A stretch of 64,000 nt of DNA from Candidatus Accumulibacter similis (GCA_013347225.1 CP054595.1:3282415-3346414), one strand, 5' to 3'. Shown: positions 9,529-18,629, counted from the stretch's first letter. The notes: generated by a model not told the origin, from the letters alone. A program made the numbers and translations.

Positions 9529-11192
9529 ACAGGAGCATGCGCATCCCGGTCGGCATGCTGGGGCAGTCTGGTTGCCGCTTGACGTTCTCTCAGGCCACGG
9601 TGTACGTCGATCCCTATCTCTCGAATTCCGTTCAGGAACTGGACGCACCGGATCTGGCTCGCCAAGTACCCATTCCATGCCAACCGGAGGACGTCACCGA
9701 CGCAGACTGGATATTGGTCACCCACGACCATATCGACCATTGCGACCCACACACCCTGCCCAAGCTGGCCAAGGCCTCCCCACAGGCCAGATTCGTCGGA
9801 CCCTCTCGAGTCGCTGCCAACCTCACCAGTTGGGGTGTGGGCGCCGAACGCATCGCCGTCGCCAGCGAAAACTGGCTCGACTTGGCACCGGATCTCCGCG
9901 TTCTAGCGGTCCCCGCTGCCCATCCAGAAATTACGCGAGACCCGCAAGGCAACCTCACCTGTGTCGGATATCTCCTCGATTACGCCGGCCAACGGATCTA
10001 TGTGGCCGGGGACACTTCAGCCCGCCAGGAGATCATCGACGCACTGATCGCCCGCGGCCCTATCGACACCGCTTTCCTCCCTGTGAACGAGCACAATTTC
10101 TTTCGCGGTCGGCGCGGCATCATAGGCAACATGTCCGTCCGGGAAGCATTCCAGATGGCCCGGGAAATCAGCGCGAAACAGGTCATTGCCGTCCACTGGG
10201 ACATGTTCGCCATCAACGCCGTGGACCCCGACGAAATCCGCCTCGTCCATCAACGCACCCGTCCGGGCTTCAGCCTGCTCCTCAATCCGAGCATCATCAA
10301 CCTGGGCAACGTTCAGGTCAGCATCATCATTCGAACGCTCAACGAGGCCACCCATCTCGAATCTTTGCTGCAAGCCATCGCCAGACAGGAAACGGACTGC
10401 ATCGCGCATGAAGTGATTCTCGTCGATTCCGGATCCACCGACGACACGGTGGCAATCGCCGAGCGACACGGCTGCCGAATCCACCACATCTCGCGTGACC
10501 AGTTTTCTTTTGGTCGTTCACTCAACATGGGCTGTGAAGTGGCCACTGGCGAGATTCTCGTCCTGATCAGTGGCCATTGCGTTCCCACGGACGCACGCTG
10601 GCTGCAGCAGCTCTGCCAGCCCATTCTCGATGGCGCAGCCGACTACACCTATGGTCAGCAGGTCGGCGACGCAAATAGTCATTTCAGCGAGTGCCGAATC
10701 TTCGCCAAGTACTACCCCGCGGAGTCGCGGATCCCGCAGGATGGCTTCTTCTGCAACAACGCGAATTCGGCCCTGTCGCGTACAGCCTGGGAGAAGCACC
10801 GATTTGACGAAGAGCTGACCGGTCTCGAGGACATGGAACTCGCCCAACGTCTGGTTCGCGCGGGCGGCAAGATCGCCTACGTTGCCGAAGCAGGCGTCGT
10901 ACATCATCACAGCGAAAGCTGGCCACAGGTTCGGCGCCGCTTCGAACGAGAAGCCATAGCCCTGCAGAAGATCATGCCGCAAGTGCATATCAATCCATTC
11001 GACGTCCTGCGATATATCGTCACCAGCGTTTGCAAGGACGTGCAGGCAGCCCGGCGTGAGGGTACCCGCAAGCGTGATCTGATCGACATCATCAGCTATC
11101 GCTGGAATCAGTACCTGGGTTCATGGAAGGGCAACCATCAACACCGAAAACTCTCGCATGTCGAGAAGGAAAAGTATTTCTTCCCCCATTGA
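9525..11192 (+). CDS. Metallo-beta-lactamase-fold / GT2 glycosyltransferase fusion
   Basis: 555 residues joining two enzymes in one frame. Residues ~1-260 are an UlaG-like metallo-beta-lactamase fold: HDHIDH at 67-72, a later AHPE, a GDTS loop and AVHWDMF supply the metal ligands. Residues ~262-555 are a GT-A glycosyltransferase of family 2: VSIIIRTLNEATHLE, VDSGSTDDTVAIAE, and TGLEDMELAQRLV for the catalytic base region. The start is ATG 9525, overlapping the upstream stop (ATGA); the longer open frame from 9165 is out-of-frame sequence of the neighbour. The fusion suggests one pathway in which a lactone or phosphoester is opened or cleaved and a sugar is transferred. The substrate is unknown. 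Confidence 0.78.
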   Translation: MNRSMRIPVGMLGQSGCRLTFSQATVYVDPYLSNSVQELDAPDLARQVPIPCQPEDVTDADWILVTHDHIDHCDPHTLPKLAKASPQARFVGPSRVAANLTSWGVGAERIAVASENWLDLAPDLRVLAVPAAHPEITRDPQGNLTCVGYLLDYAGQRIYVAGDTSARQEIIDALIARGPIDTAFLPVNEHNFFRGRRGIIGNMSVREAFQMAREISAKQVIAVHWDMFAINAVDPDEIRLVHQRTRPGFSLLLNPSIINLGNVQVSIIIRTLNEATHLESLLQAIARQETDCIAHEVILVDSGSTDDTVAIAERHGCRIHHISRDQFSFGRSLNMGCEVATGEILVLISGHCVPTDARWLQQLCQPILDGAADYTYGQQVGDANSHFSECRIFAKYYPAESRIPQDGFFCNNANSALSRTAWEKHRFDEELTGLEDMELAQRLVRAGGKIAYVAEAGVVHHHSESWPQVRRRFEREAIALQKIMPQVHINPFDVLRYIVTSVCKDVQAARREGTRKRDLIDIISYRWNQYLGSWKGNHQHRKLSHVEKEKYFFPH

Positions 11193-11194
11193 CG

Positions 11195-11917
11195 ATGGAT
11201 CACGAATTCCCCATGACCACGAAACCACACATCGTTGCCCTGTTGCCCATGAAGGCGAACAGCGAGCGCGTCCAAGGCAAGAATTTCAGGAATTTCTGTG
11301 GCAAACCGCTCTTTCGCTGGATACTAGATACGCTCCTCGCGGTCGATGAGATCGACCGGATCATCATCAACACCGATGCCCGCCAGATCCTCGCGAACAA
11401 CGGCTTGAGCGATGGCAGCCGTATCACGATTCGGGACCGCAGGCCGGAGATCTGCGGCGATTTCGTCAGCATGAACCTGGTCCTGGCGGATGATGTCGCG
11501 AATATCCCTGCCGATATCTACCTGATGACGCACACGACCAACCCGCTGCTGAGTGCCGATACCATTCGCGGCGCGATCAAGGCGTTCGAAGAGGCTCGGG
11601 CCGCCGGTACGGCTGACTCGCTATTCACCGTAGACCGGATTCAAACTCGCTTCTATCGTGCGGACTGCACTCCCGTCAACCACGACCCCGACAACCTCAT
11701 CCGCACTCAGGATCTCGAGCCGTGGTTCGAGGAAAATTCCAACCTTTATCTCTTCACCGGCGAAAGTTTCGCCCGGACCAGCGCGCGCATTGGCAGGAAG
11801 CCCATGATGTACGAAGGTTCGCGCTTCGAGTCGATCGACATAGACGATCAGCAGGATTGGGATTTTGCTGTCATCGCCGCCCGTTACCATTCCGAAATGA
11901 AAGGAATCACTCAATGA
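11195..11917 (+). CDS. NeuA-like acylneuraminate cytidylyltransferase
   Basis: Predicted to activate an acidic sugar (nonulosonate or similar) as its CMP derivative. The N-terminus has IVALLPMKANSERVQGKNFR, the CTP-binding LPxKxxSxRVxxKN motif, then GKPLFRWIL, IIINTDA and MTHTTNPLL. At ~235 residues it is a single-domain cytidylyltransferase. ATG 11195 lies three bases past the previous stop; ATG 11213 (starting MTTKPHIVALL) is an equally good start. It is followed with an ATGA overlap by a 2-hydroxyacid dehydrogenase. KdsB-like activity is possible, but the KAxSERVxGKNFR form fits NeuA-type enzymes better. Confidence 0.75.
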   Translation: MDHEFPMTTKPHIVALLPMKANSERVQGKNFRNFCGKPLFRWILDTLLAVDEIDRIIINTDARQILANNGLSDGSRITIRDRRPEICGDFVSMNLVLADDVANIPADIYLMTHTTNPLLSADTIRGAIKAFEEARAAGTADSLFTVDRIQTRFYRADCTPVNHDPDNLIRTQDLEPWFEENSNLYLFTGESFARTSARIGRKPMMYEGSRFESIDIDDQQDWDFAVIAARYHSEMKGITQ

Positions 11918-12852
11918 AAGTCCTCGTCACCTGCCCCCTGATGCTTGGCGTCATGGATCGGTTCTACCCGACCTTTGAGAAATATGCCGCGCAGGCAACC
12001 GCGCCGGCCGTCGTGCAGTCGCTCTCCGAGGAAGAACTCATTGAGTTGGTGCCGCAGCACGATGGCTGGATCATTGGCGACGACCCGTGTACCCGTCGTG
12101 TCCTTGAAGCGGGAAAGGCAGGCAGACTCAAGGCAGCCGTCAAGTGGGGAGTGGGTGTCGACAACATCGATTTTGCTGCCTGCAAAGACCTCGGCATTCC
12201 GATCACCAATACGCCCGGGCTCTTTGGCGCGGAGGTCGGTGACACGGCGATGGGCTACGTGATTGCCTTGGCACGCGAGAGCTTTCAAATCGATCGAGGC
12301 GTCCACCAGGGCGACTGGCCGAAGCCGACGGGGATCTCGCTCGCGGGCAAGACCGCCGCCCTGGTCGGCTTTGGCGACATCGGCAAGAACACTGCCGCAC
12401 GTCTTCTCGCGTCCGGTCTGAAAGTCATTGCCTACGATCCATTCGTCGGCCAAGTACCGCAACTGCCAAGCGTGGAGCGTGCTGAATGGCCCCTGCGCTT
12501 GGAGGAAGCCGACTATATCGTCTTGACGTGCTCGCTGACGCCCAGCAGTCGGAAGATCATCAACGGAGATTCTCTTTCCCGAGCCAAACAAGGCGTGCGC
12601 ATCGTCAATGTCAGCCGCGGACAGGTGATCGACCAGACAGCCTTGGCAGCATCGCTCGCTTCCGGCAAGGTCTATTCGGCGGCTCTCGACGTCTTTGAAG
12701 TCGAACCGCTGGAAATGGACTCACCATTGAGAGAGCACCCAAGAGTGGTATTCGGCTCGCACAATGCTTCGAATACGATCGAAGCAGTGACCCGCGGCAG
12801 CGAAACCGCAATCCGCAAGCTGATGGAGTTCCTCGGCTTGGCGCCACGATGA
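11914..12852 (+). CDS. D-isomer-specific 2-hydroxyacid dehydrogenase
   Basis: 312-residue NAD-dependent dehydrogenase of the phosphoglycerate dehydrogenase superfamily. The Rossmann motif GFGDIG is at 152-157 with an acidic residue after the next strand (VIAYDP). VKWGVGVDNID, the catalytic-Arg strand RIVNVSRGQVIDQ, FEVEPLEMDSPL and the His-bearing GSHNASNT are all present. The start is ATG 11914 in ATGA overlap with the cytidylyltransferase, preceded by AAGGAA. Its place between a CMP-sugar synthetase and an SDR suggests it makes or reduces an acidic precursor for the glycan, not serine, but SerA-like activity cannot be excluded. Confidence 0.82.
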   Translation: MKVLVTCPLMLGVMDRFYPTFEKYAAQATAPAVVQSLSEEELIELVPQHDGWIIGDDPCTRRVLEAGKAGRLKAAVKWGVGVDNIDFAACKDLGIPITNTPGLFGAEVGDTAMGYVIALARESFQIDRGVHQGDWPKPTGISLAGKTAALVGFGDIGKNTAARLLASGLKVIAYDPFVGQVPQLPSVERAEWPLRLEEADYIVLTCSLTPSSRKIINGDSLSRAKQGVRIVNVSRGQVIDQTALAASLASGKVYSAALDVFEVEPLEMDSPLREHPRVVFGSHNASNTIEAVTRGSETAIRKLMEFLGLAPR

Positions 12853-12942
12853 GGTGGCAATTGAGCAAGCGCAGCCTTGCTCTCCACCATCTGGGCACCT
12901 GCGAGAGCAGCGCTCTTTAGCGCGTGCCCGTGCCAAAGTCAG

Positions 12943-13698
12943 ATGAGCGCGACCGATCCCAAGACGGCTCTGATCACGGGTGCCGCCGGAGGTATCGGTC
13001 GCGTTTTGGTGGAGGTCTTCGACGCTGCCGGATTCCAAACAATAGCCATCGACAACACACCCAGACCGGACGACTTGGCTTGCACCCACTACCTGTGCGC
13101 AGACTTGGCCCGCCTGGTCGGTGATGAGGTCTACGCTGATGAAATGGTTGCCGCAATACGTCAGGCGCTTCAGGGGAACGGTTTGCACGCCCTGCTCAAC
13201 AACGCGGCCGTCCAAGTGCTGGGAGGGACCGATCGCCTCAGTCGCAACGATTGGCGCATCACGCTCGACGTGAATCTGCTGGCCCCATTCTTCCTGACCC
13301 AAGCGCTACTCCCGGAACTAGCGGCAGCCAAAGGCTCCGTCGTCAATATCGGGAGCATCCACTCGCGGCTCACAAAGAAAGGCTTCGTCGCCTACGCGAC
13401 GAGCAAAGCAGCGCTCGCCGGCATGACTCGCGCCCTCGCGGTCGACCTTGGTCCCCGAATTCGCGTCAACGCAATCGAGCCGGCGGCAGTGGAAACTGAA
13501 ATGTTGAAGGCCGGCTTCAGCATGAAGCCCGGACTATACGATCAACTCAAGAGCTTTCATCCGCAGCAGCGAATCGGACATCCGGGAGAAGTCGCACGCT
13601 TGGCGCTGGCAATGGTGAACGGTGGAATGGACTTTCTACATGGTGCATGCGTCGCACTGGATGGCGGAATCGGCAGTTGCCTGCACGACCCAGACTGA
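12943..13698 (+). CDS. Short-chain dehydrogenase/reductase
   Basis: 251-residue classical SDR. TGAAGGIG at residues 12-19 binds the cofactor, NNAAV at 86-90, catalytic Ser near 138 (NIGSIHS), Tyr151 and Lys155 (YATSK), and the IEPAAVETEM loop follows. I chose ATG 12943; ATG 12877 would add 22 poorly conserved residues. It is 90 nt after the 2-hydroxyacid dehydrogenase and closes the + strand operon, facing a - strand GH16 gene. It is probably an NAD(P)-dependent step in making the activated sugar; substrate unknown. Confidence 0.82.
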   Translation: MSATDPKTALITGAAGGIGRVLVEVFDAAGFQTIAIDNTPRPDDLACTHYLCADLARLVGDEVYADEMVAAIRQALQGNGLHALLNNAAVQVLGGTDRLSRNDWRITLDVNLLAPFFLTQALLPELAAAKGSVVNIGSIHSRLTKKGFVAYATSKAALAGMTRALAVDLGPRIRVNAIEPAAVETEMLKAGFSMKPGLYDQLKSFHPQQRIGHPGEVARLALAMVNGGMDFLHGACVALDGGIGSCLHDPD

Positions 13699-13790
13699 TT
13701 CAGTTCGATGCGCTGGACGGACGGGATCTTCGGCGCGATCCATGTCGACCCAAATTGCTCGCGCCGCCAGAAACGTGTGCCGCCGCCTCG

Positions 13791-14555
13791 TCAGTCCTCT
13801 TGCCACACGCGAATGTAGTCTACGCGCAGCGTCGCTGGGAGCGGATAGTCGGTCGTTCCCTGTCGCAAACCAAGATTGATGATCAGATAGTGTGGGGATA
13901 CCGGCAGCGCCTCATGTCTGGAGTACACCGGCTTGCCATCGTAAAACCAGACAATTGAATCGGGTGTCCACCGAACGGCATAGGTGTGCCAGCCGCTGGT
14001 CGCGCCGTCGACTCGAACATTGCCGCCGGGTGCACACCGCTTTTCCCCACACTGATAGTGGAAGTGGAACCGGCCAGCGTCGTCACCCGAGGCCTCGACC
14101 ACGTCGATTTCGCCGTCCTGGGGGTTGCGTTGTCCGTTCAACCAGAAGGCAGGCCAAACGCCGGCACCTTTGGGCATCCACATTCGGGCTTCAGCGTAGC
14201 CATAGGTGAAATTGAAGCGGCCGTTGCTCTGGATGAGACCGGATGCGTAGTTCCACTTGCCGCAGGCCCGCGATTCAGCCACCAAGCGTAATTCACCTTC
14301 GGTGAGCCGAACCTGGCTCGGGTCGTAACAAGAGACCTCCTCCACGTTGACTGGTTTCGTGAAGCTCTGGTCATCCGGCCCGAGCCAGTTTGGCCGCCAC
14401 TTCCTCAAATCAAGCCGGTCGGTGTCGAACTCGTCCGAGAAGACCAACCGCCACTCACCCCGTTGGCCCACAGGGACCGGCGACGCCTCCCTACACCAAG
14501 CCCAGGCTTGCACGCTTGCAAGCCCAAGAATTAGAACGATCTTGAGCATGTGCAT
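13791..14555 (-). CDS. Secreted GH16 family glycoside hydrolase
   Basis: 254 residues with an N-terminal signal peptide (MLKIVLILGLASVQAWA) and a GH16 beta-jelly-roll catalytic domain. The hallmark E-x-D-x-x-E is E149-I-D-V-V-E154 (GEIDVVE), preceded by PKGAGVWPAFWLNG and followed by HTYAVRWTPDSIVWFYDG and HYLIINLGL. These enzymes cleave or transglycosylate beta-1,3/1,4 glucans or galactans outside the cell or in the periplasm. The start ATG 14555 has AGGAG nine bases upstream. It sits 65 nt downstream of the 1222-aa glycan enzyme on the same strand, so it likely trims or releases the locus's own polysaccharide. Confidence 0.88.
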   Translation of the reverse strand: MHMLKIVLILGLASVQAWAWCREASPVPVGQRGEWRLVFSDEFDTDRLDLRKWRPNWLGPDDQSFTKPVNVEEVSCYDPSQVRLTEGELRLVAESRACGKWNYASGLIQSNGRFNFTYGYAEARMWMPKGAGVWPAFWLNGQRNPQDGEIDVVEASGDDAGRFHFHYQCGEKRCAPGGNVRVDGATSGWHTYAVRWTPDSIVWFYDGKPVYSRHEALPVSPHYLIINLGLRQGTTDYPLPATLRVDYIRVWQED

Positions 14556-14620
14556 GCTATCTCCTGTATGCGGCGACGGCTTTCCTTCGGGCAAGCGAGG
14601 AGGCCGTGACCCTGCACCCG

Positions 14621-17600
14621 CTATCTTGCATCGAATGATCGGGACAATTCTCGCATCTGTCCATCGTCGATCCTGTAGTAGGGCGGATATGGGCCACAAT
14701 GGACCGAGATCGCGCGCTTCATCCTGGCTTCGTCACGCAAGGAGCTCAGGTCTTCGCTCATGATGTCGCGCAGATTGGTGATGCACCAGTCTTGGCCGTT
14801 GGCAACCGGCAACTCATCCCATGGTTGAGCCTGTACACCATGCCGTGCCAGCAGGTCGCCGACCATGAAGTCCTCGTAAAGATGATAGTGTGCCACTTGA
14901 TGTGCGAGGGTCGTCGCCAGGTGTGCTGCCGCGTCACGCCGGACAACATACATTCCCCCCCCAGCCCAGAACTCGGGAGGCCCTTCGACCTTGTGTGGCA
15001 GGCCCTCGTGCAGGCTGCCCGGGGCCACCTTGCCAAAGTGCCAGTTCGAACTCGGCGTAATGCCTGGACGAGTCGGCGTTCGCCGTCCGACGTACGGGTA
15101 GTCTGCGAGATCGGGCAAGACCGCATAGAGGTTATCAAAGTTGACGTGAATGTCGTCGTCGACCTTGATGAGGCGCTCGAAGCCGATGTTCTTGACGCAG
15201 AATTCGATCGCTGCCTGCACCTTCTGCGGCAGATCCTCGTACAGATCGCCCGCAGTCACCTGCAACAAGGAGTCCTCACCGAGGCAGGTACGTTCGCCAC
15301 CACCAATGACAAAAATGACTTGGTCTCCTGGACGCAGCTTTGCCGCATAGCGGGGGCGGAGCGCGGCGATACGCTCACGATATGCCGCGCACGAGATCAC
15401 GATGAAGACATTCTGCACCGAAGCGCTGCGCGCGCGGAAGGGCAGAATGTCGAACATGGGCAGCTTCGATACCAGACTGCAGTTCGAGATGTGGCCGTCA
15501 GCGTTGTTCAGCAGCGTATCGAGCTTGGCCCACGAGACAAGTTGGATGTCCTTCTCGTTGGGCTTGTGGAACTTGTCGCCCTTGATTTGATAGCCCTCGA
15601 ACCAGTAGTTGGGATTCGACTTGATGTCCTCGACCACCTCGTAGCGAATGCCGTCAATGTCCTTGACTCCGTCCAGGATCTCGACGTAGTTGCAGTCCAC
15701 CCCGAGAAGAATGAAGTGACGGTAGCCCATGATGTATCCTGCCTGCACGGCGTTCGTTCCTGACGAGCCACAGTCGTCGAATTCATCAAAAGACGGGCTG
15801 AGACTGGATTGCCGCGAAACACCCTGCGGCGCCGCCTTGAAGTGAATCGACTGGAAGCGTGGTTGAGCTTTCGTGTCCTCATCGAATACCGACTGCTTGG
15901 CGAAGAAGAACTTTCGAATGGGGTTGTTGCCACGCACGAGCAGAGAGAAAGCCTCTGCCTGGCTGTCGCAAACCCGGAAGTCGAAGCTGCCGAAATACGT
16001 CGGGTAGAAATCATAGCGATCATAGGCACGATACGCCGCGTTCAGCCCGAAGGTATCGTAGCCACGCAGGAGTTGCAGCAACTCCGGGTTGTTCATGATC
16101 TCGCTCAACGAGGGACCGTTGCCCATGATCACGAGCGTCCTGCCGTGGCGCTCCTTGCCCCTCTCGACCAAGCTTGGCTGCGCGCGGAGGTCGTAGGTGG
16201 CCAGCACTCTGGTCTGCCGGATCTGGCGAATCTGAAGCTTCGGTTTGGCGACGAGTTCGTCCGGTGACGCAACAGATTTCACACGGGCGAGCTGCGCGAC
16301 GTTCTCGCCGCGGTGTTCGCTGCCCGTGCGCACGTCGTGCGACAGGTGCAGCACGTAGGGTTGCCCGGGAAGATAAAGTGAAGAAGAGGTCTTGAGTCCG
16401 AGCTTCTTGCAAACGCGGTACTCGAAGTCACGATCCTCGCTGCCCCAGCCGATGAACGCCTCGCTGAAGCCGCCAACTGCCAAGGCATGCTTCCGCAACA
16501 GGCCCCAGAGGTAGCTGTAAGGCATCCCCGCCGAATGCAGCTTCCCTTCCTTCTGGTGAGAGTGCGTCTCGAACATGTTGAAAGCCAACACCCGGTCTGA
16601 CACCTCGATGCCCGCAAGCGTCGAAGCGAGCCGAACGAGGAAGTCTTGGGGAAAGAGGACGTCCGCATCGACAAAAGCGATGAAGTCGCCTTTGGCAACG
16701 CTCAATCCCTGGTTGATCAGCCCTGAACGTGTCCAGGTGACACCCGTATCGAGCAACAAGTGGCGCGAATCAAAAGGCAACGACGAAAGGACGCTGGTGT
16801 CGAAGGCATCCGGCCCCTCATCCTCCACCACGATGGCGTCCAGAGACAGGGACGGCCTGGAGACAGACTCCAACCAGAAGCGGTGAGCGGCGGCGAGACT
16901 CAGCAGCGAAATCCGGGTGCGCTGGCTCCGGTTCTTGACCGGGTAGACAAGAGTGACCGACTTGACTCGCGGCGAGTTCGGGAGTCTTGGCTGCGGCGGA
17001 CTGGCTCTGTAGTCGGACAGGTAGTTGTACGGGAAGACCGTCGGATAGCGGCTGACGTGACGAAACTCGTCGCGCATCCGGGCTTCGACGATGTCCGTCC
17101 GCACCTTGACGAAGTTCTGCAGTGCAACCGGATCGCAAAGCTTCTTCTCCAGCTGCAGCAGTTCCCCGGATGACAGAAGCGGCCTCGCCGCCAGTTCAGC
17201 GATGCGTCGTTTCGCCGTGTGCAACAGCAGGAACGAGAAGCGCTTGAGATAGGCGCATTCGGCCGACTCCGTCGATACGCTGCTGGCGCCAATCCGCTCA
17301 CTCGCGGCAAAGAGATCTTCGAGGTGGCTGCGCTTCCCTGTCCGTGTCGCCGCCAGCAACGCGGTGTGGAAGTGACTGGAACGCCCGCTCTCATCGAACA
17401 GTTTCTTCGCCTTCGCGTAGGCGCTCTCGCTGTCACCTTCCGCCAGAGCGCGATTCGCCGCGAGCAGACCAATAAAGGACGCTGCCTTGGCGCTGTCGTG
17501 TTCAATTGGCCGGGGTTTGCTCATGGTCGGCGAAGTCACTGGTTGCCGGATCTCCAGCATCCTGCAGAGCGCGTCGAAGATGTAATCGTGACCCGCAGGC

Positions 17601-18289
17601 GTCAGGTGCAGGTTGTCGCAGGTAAACCGCTTGACGTCCCTCTCGTCCCAAACGCGGAGATCGACCACCCTTTCGCCAAGGCTTCGTGTGAACAAGTCAC
17701 TGTAGGCATGGGTGATGTCGATGTTGGCCGGTCGTTCGCGTCGATAGTCGCCGCGCCAACCGGCGATGAAACGGTTGGCATTGATGAACAGCAGGTTCGG
17801 CAGCACGCGCAGCCGGGGTATCAGCCCCGTCTCTGCCATCGCCAGGCTGTACATGTTGATTGTGGGCTCACCCTCGTACTCGACGTCGAAGGGAGAACTC
17901 AGGTAGGCCTGCATCGCGCTTTCCCCGAAGACGCTGTCGAAGATCCTCTTCTTGCGGTTGACGATCTTCTTCGAGTAGTCATTCGTGTTCAGCTGCATGG
18001 CGCCCAGATTGGCCTCGGTGTGGCCATCGTAGACGTCGTCTCGTGCATTCGAGAGCTTGCGTGGCGACCAGTCGACAATGCCAGTGTAAAGCACCACATG
18101 GTCGTACGCTCGGAGCTGCTCAGCCGAAAACGAGTCGACGAAGTCGAGCGTCGTGGTCCACTTGAACGGGCACAGGTAGTTGTCCACCTGCAAACCCGGG
18201 AGCAAACGCAAGCGTTCGCTGAAGATGGGGTGCGTGCTACCCGCCGGAAGGTGCTGTCCGCGTGAATCCGCGAAAACGAGGATCTTCAT
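14621..18289 (-). CDS. Four-domain glycan enzyme: SGNH-like, GT2, MptE-like, GT31-like
   Basis: 1222 residues, no signal peptide. Residues 1-250 resemble an SGNH hydrolase or acyltransferase (FADSRG with Asp8-Ser9; Asp225-x-x-His228 in DNLHLTPAGHDY). Residues ~260-430 are a helical linker. Residues ~440-650 are a GT2 family GT-A domain (VTLVYPVKNRS, FVDADVLFP, GWGSEDRDFEYRV). Residues ~715-930 repeat the MptE-like NGPSL domain of the gene at 8.8 kb. Residues ~980-1222 look like a GT31-type galactosyltransferase (FVIGG, IKVDDDIHVNF, EFWAGGGMYVVRRDA, YEDFMVGDLL). A strong promoter lies 40-70 nt upstream. Such a protein could assemble and acylate several units of a glycan repeat; which domains are active is not known. 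Confidence 0.75.
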   Translation of the reverse strand: MKILVFADSRGQHLPAGSTHPIFSERLRLLPGLQVDNYLCPFKWTTTLDFVDSFSAEQLRAYDHVVLYTGIVDWSPRKLSNARDDVYDGHTEANLGAMQLNTNDYSKKIVNRKKRIFDSVFGESAMQAYLSSPFDVEYEGEPTINMYSLAMAETGLIPRLRVLPNLLFINANRFIAGWRGDYRRERPANIDITHAYSDLFTRSLGERVVDLRVWDERDVKRFTCDNLHLTPAGHDYIFDALCRMLEIRQPVTSPTMSKPRPIEHDSAKAASFIGLLAANRALAEGDSESAYAKAKKLFDESGRSSHFHTALLAATRTGKRSHLEDLFAASERIGASSVSTESAECAYLKRFSFLLLHTAKRRIAELAARPLLSSGELLQLEKKLCDPVALQNFVKVRTDIVEARMRDEFRHVSRYPTVFPYNYLSDYRASPPQPRLPNSPRVKSVTLVYPVKNRSQRTRISLLSLAAAHRFWLESVSRPSLSLDAIVVEDEGPDAFDTSVLSSLPFDSRHLLLDTGVTWTRSGLINQGLSVAKGDFIAFVDADVLFPQDFLVRLASTLAGIEVSDRVLAFNMFETHSHQKEGKLHSAGMPYSYLWGLLRKHALAVGGFSEAFIGWGSEDRDFEYRVCKKLGLKTSSSLYLPGQPYVLHLSHDVRTGSEHRGENVAQLARVKSVASPDELVAKPKLQIRQIRQTRVLATYDLRAQPSLVERGKERHGRTLVIMGNGPSLSEIMNNPELLQLLRGYDTFGLNAAYRAYDRYDFYPTYFGSFDFRVCDSQAEAFSLLVRGNNPIRKFFFAKQSVFDEDTKAQPRFQSIHFKAAPQGVSRQSSLSPSFDEFDDCGSSGTNAVQAGYIMGYRHFILLGVDCNYVEILDGVKDIDGIRYEVVEDIKSNPNYWFEGYQIKGDKFHKPNEKDIQLVSWAKLDTLLNNADGHISNCSLVSKLPMFDILPFRARSASVQNVFIVISCAAYRERIAALRPRYAAKLRPGDQVIFVIGGGERTCLGEDSLLQVTAGDLYEDLPQKVQAAIEFCVKNIGFERLIKVDDDIHVNFDNLYAVLPDLADYPYVGRRTPTRPGITPSSNWHFGKVAPGSLHEGLPHKVEGPPEFWAGGGMYVVRRDAAAHLATTLAHQVAHYHLYEDFMVGDLLARHGVQAQPWDELPVANGQDWCITNLRDIMSEDLSSLRDEARMKRAISVHCGPYPPYYRIDDGQMRELSRSFDAR

Positions 18290-18629
18290 CTAGGATACGA
18301 TGCCAAAAAATGGGAAAAAAGCTTGCGATTATAGGAGTTTCGATCAAGGTGCGTCAATCTCGAAACGAGTCAAGCAGTCCTGAAGCATGTGGCTGGCGGG
18401 CGCGGAGATCGGTGGGAGAATCGCACCTGTCTGCATGGCGGTCAGCGCGAAGGCGCCGCGCTCAGGCCATGCCCGGGCGTAGCGGCCCCTCGTGCGCGAC
18501 AATGCTTCGGTGCCCCGCGCCACCCGCTCTCGAGAACCGGGCCAGTATCGCCGCCCCGACGGCGTTGAGGCTCGCGGTGCTCGCGGCTGGCGGCAGACCG
18601 CTCTGCGATCTGTCGGGGCATGCCATGCC
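18290..18629. other. Intergenic region with promoter and duplicated 3' flank
   Basis: Between the RTX fragment and the four-domain enzyme. The left end holds the promoter at 18328-18357. The right end (about 18560-18629) resembles the sequence following the giant RTX gene at 23.96-24.03 kb (shared gctcgcggc...gaccgctct), showing that the duplication of that gene's end ran past its stop codon. Nothing else recognised. Confidence 0.5.
18328..18357 (-). promoter_or_regulatory. Sigma-70 promoter for the four-domain glycan enzyme
   Basis: On the - strand, -35 TTGACG (18352-18357) and a perfect -10 TATAAT (18328-18333) are separated by 18 bp. The predicted transcript starts near 18321, about 32 nt before the ATG at 18289. 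No good Shine-Dalgarno is visible in that short leader. Confidence 0.65.
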
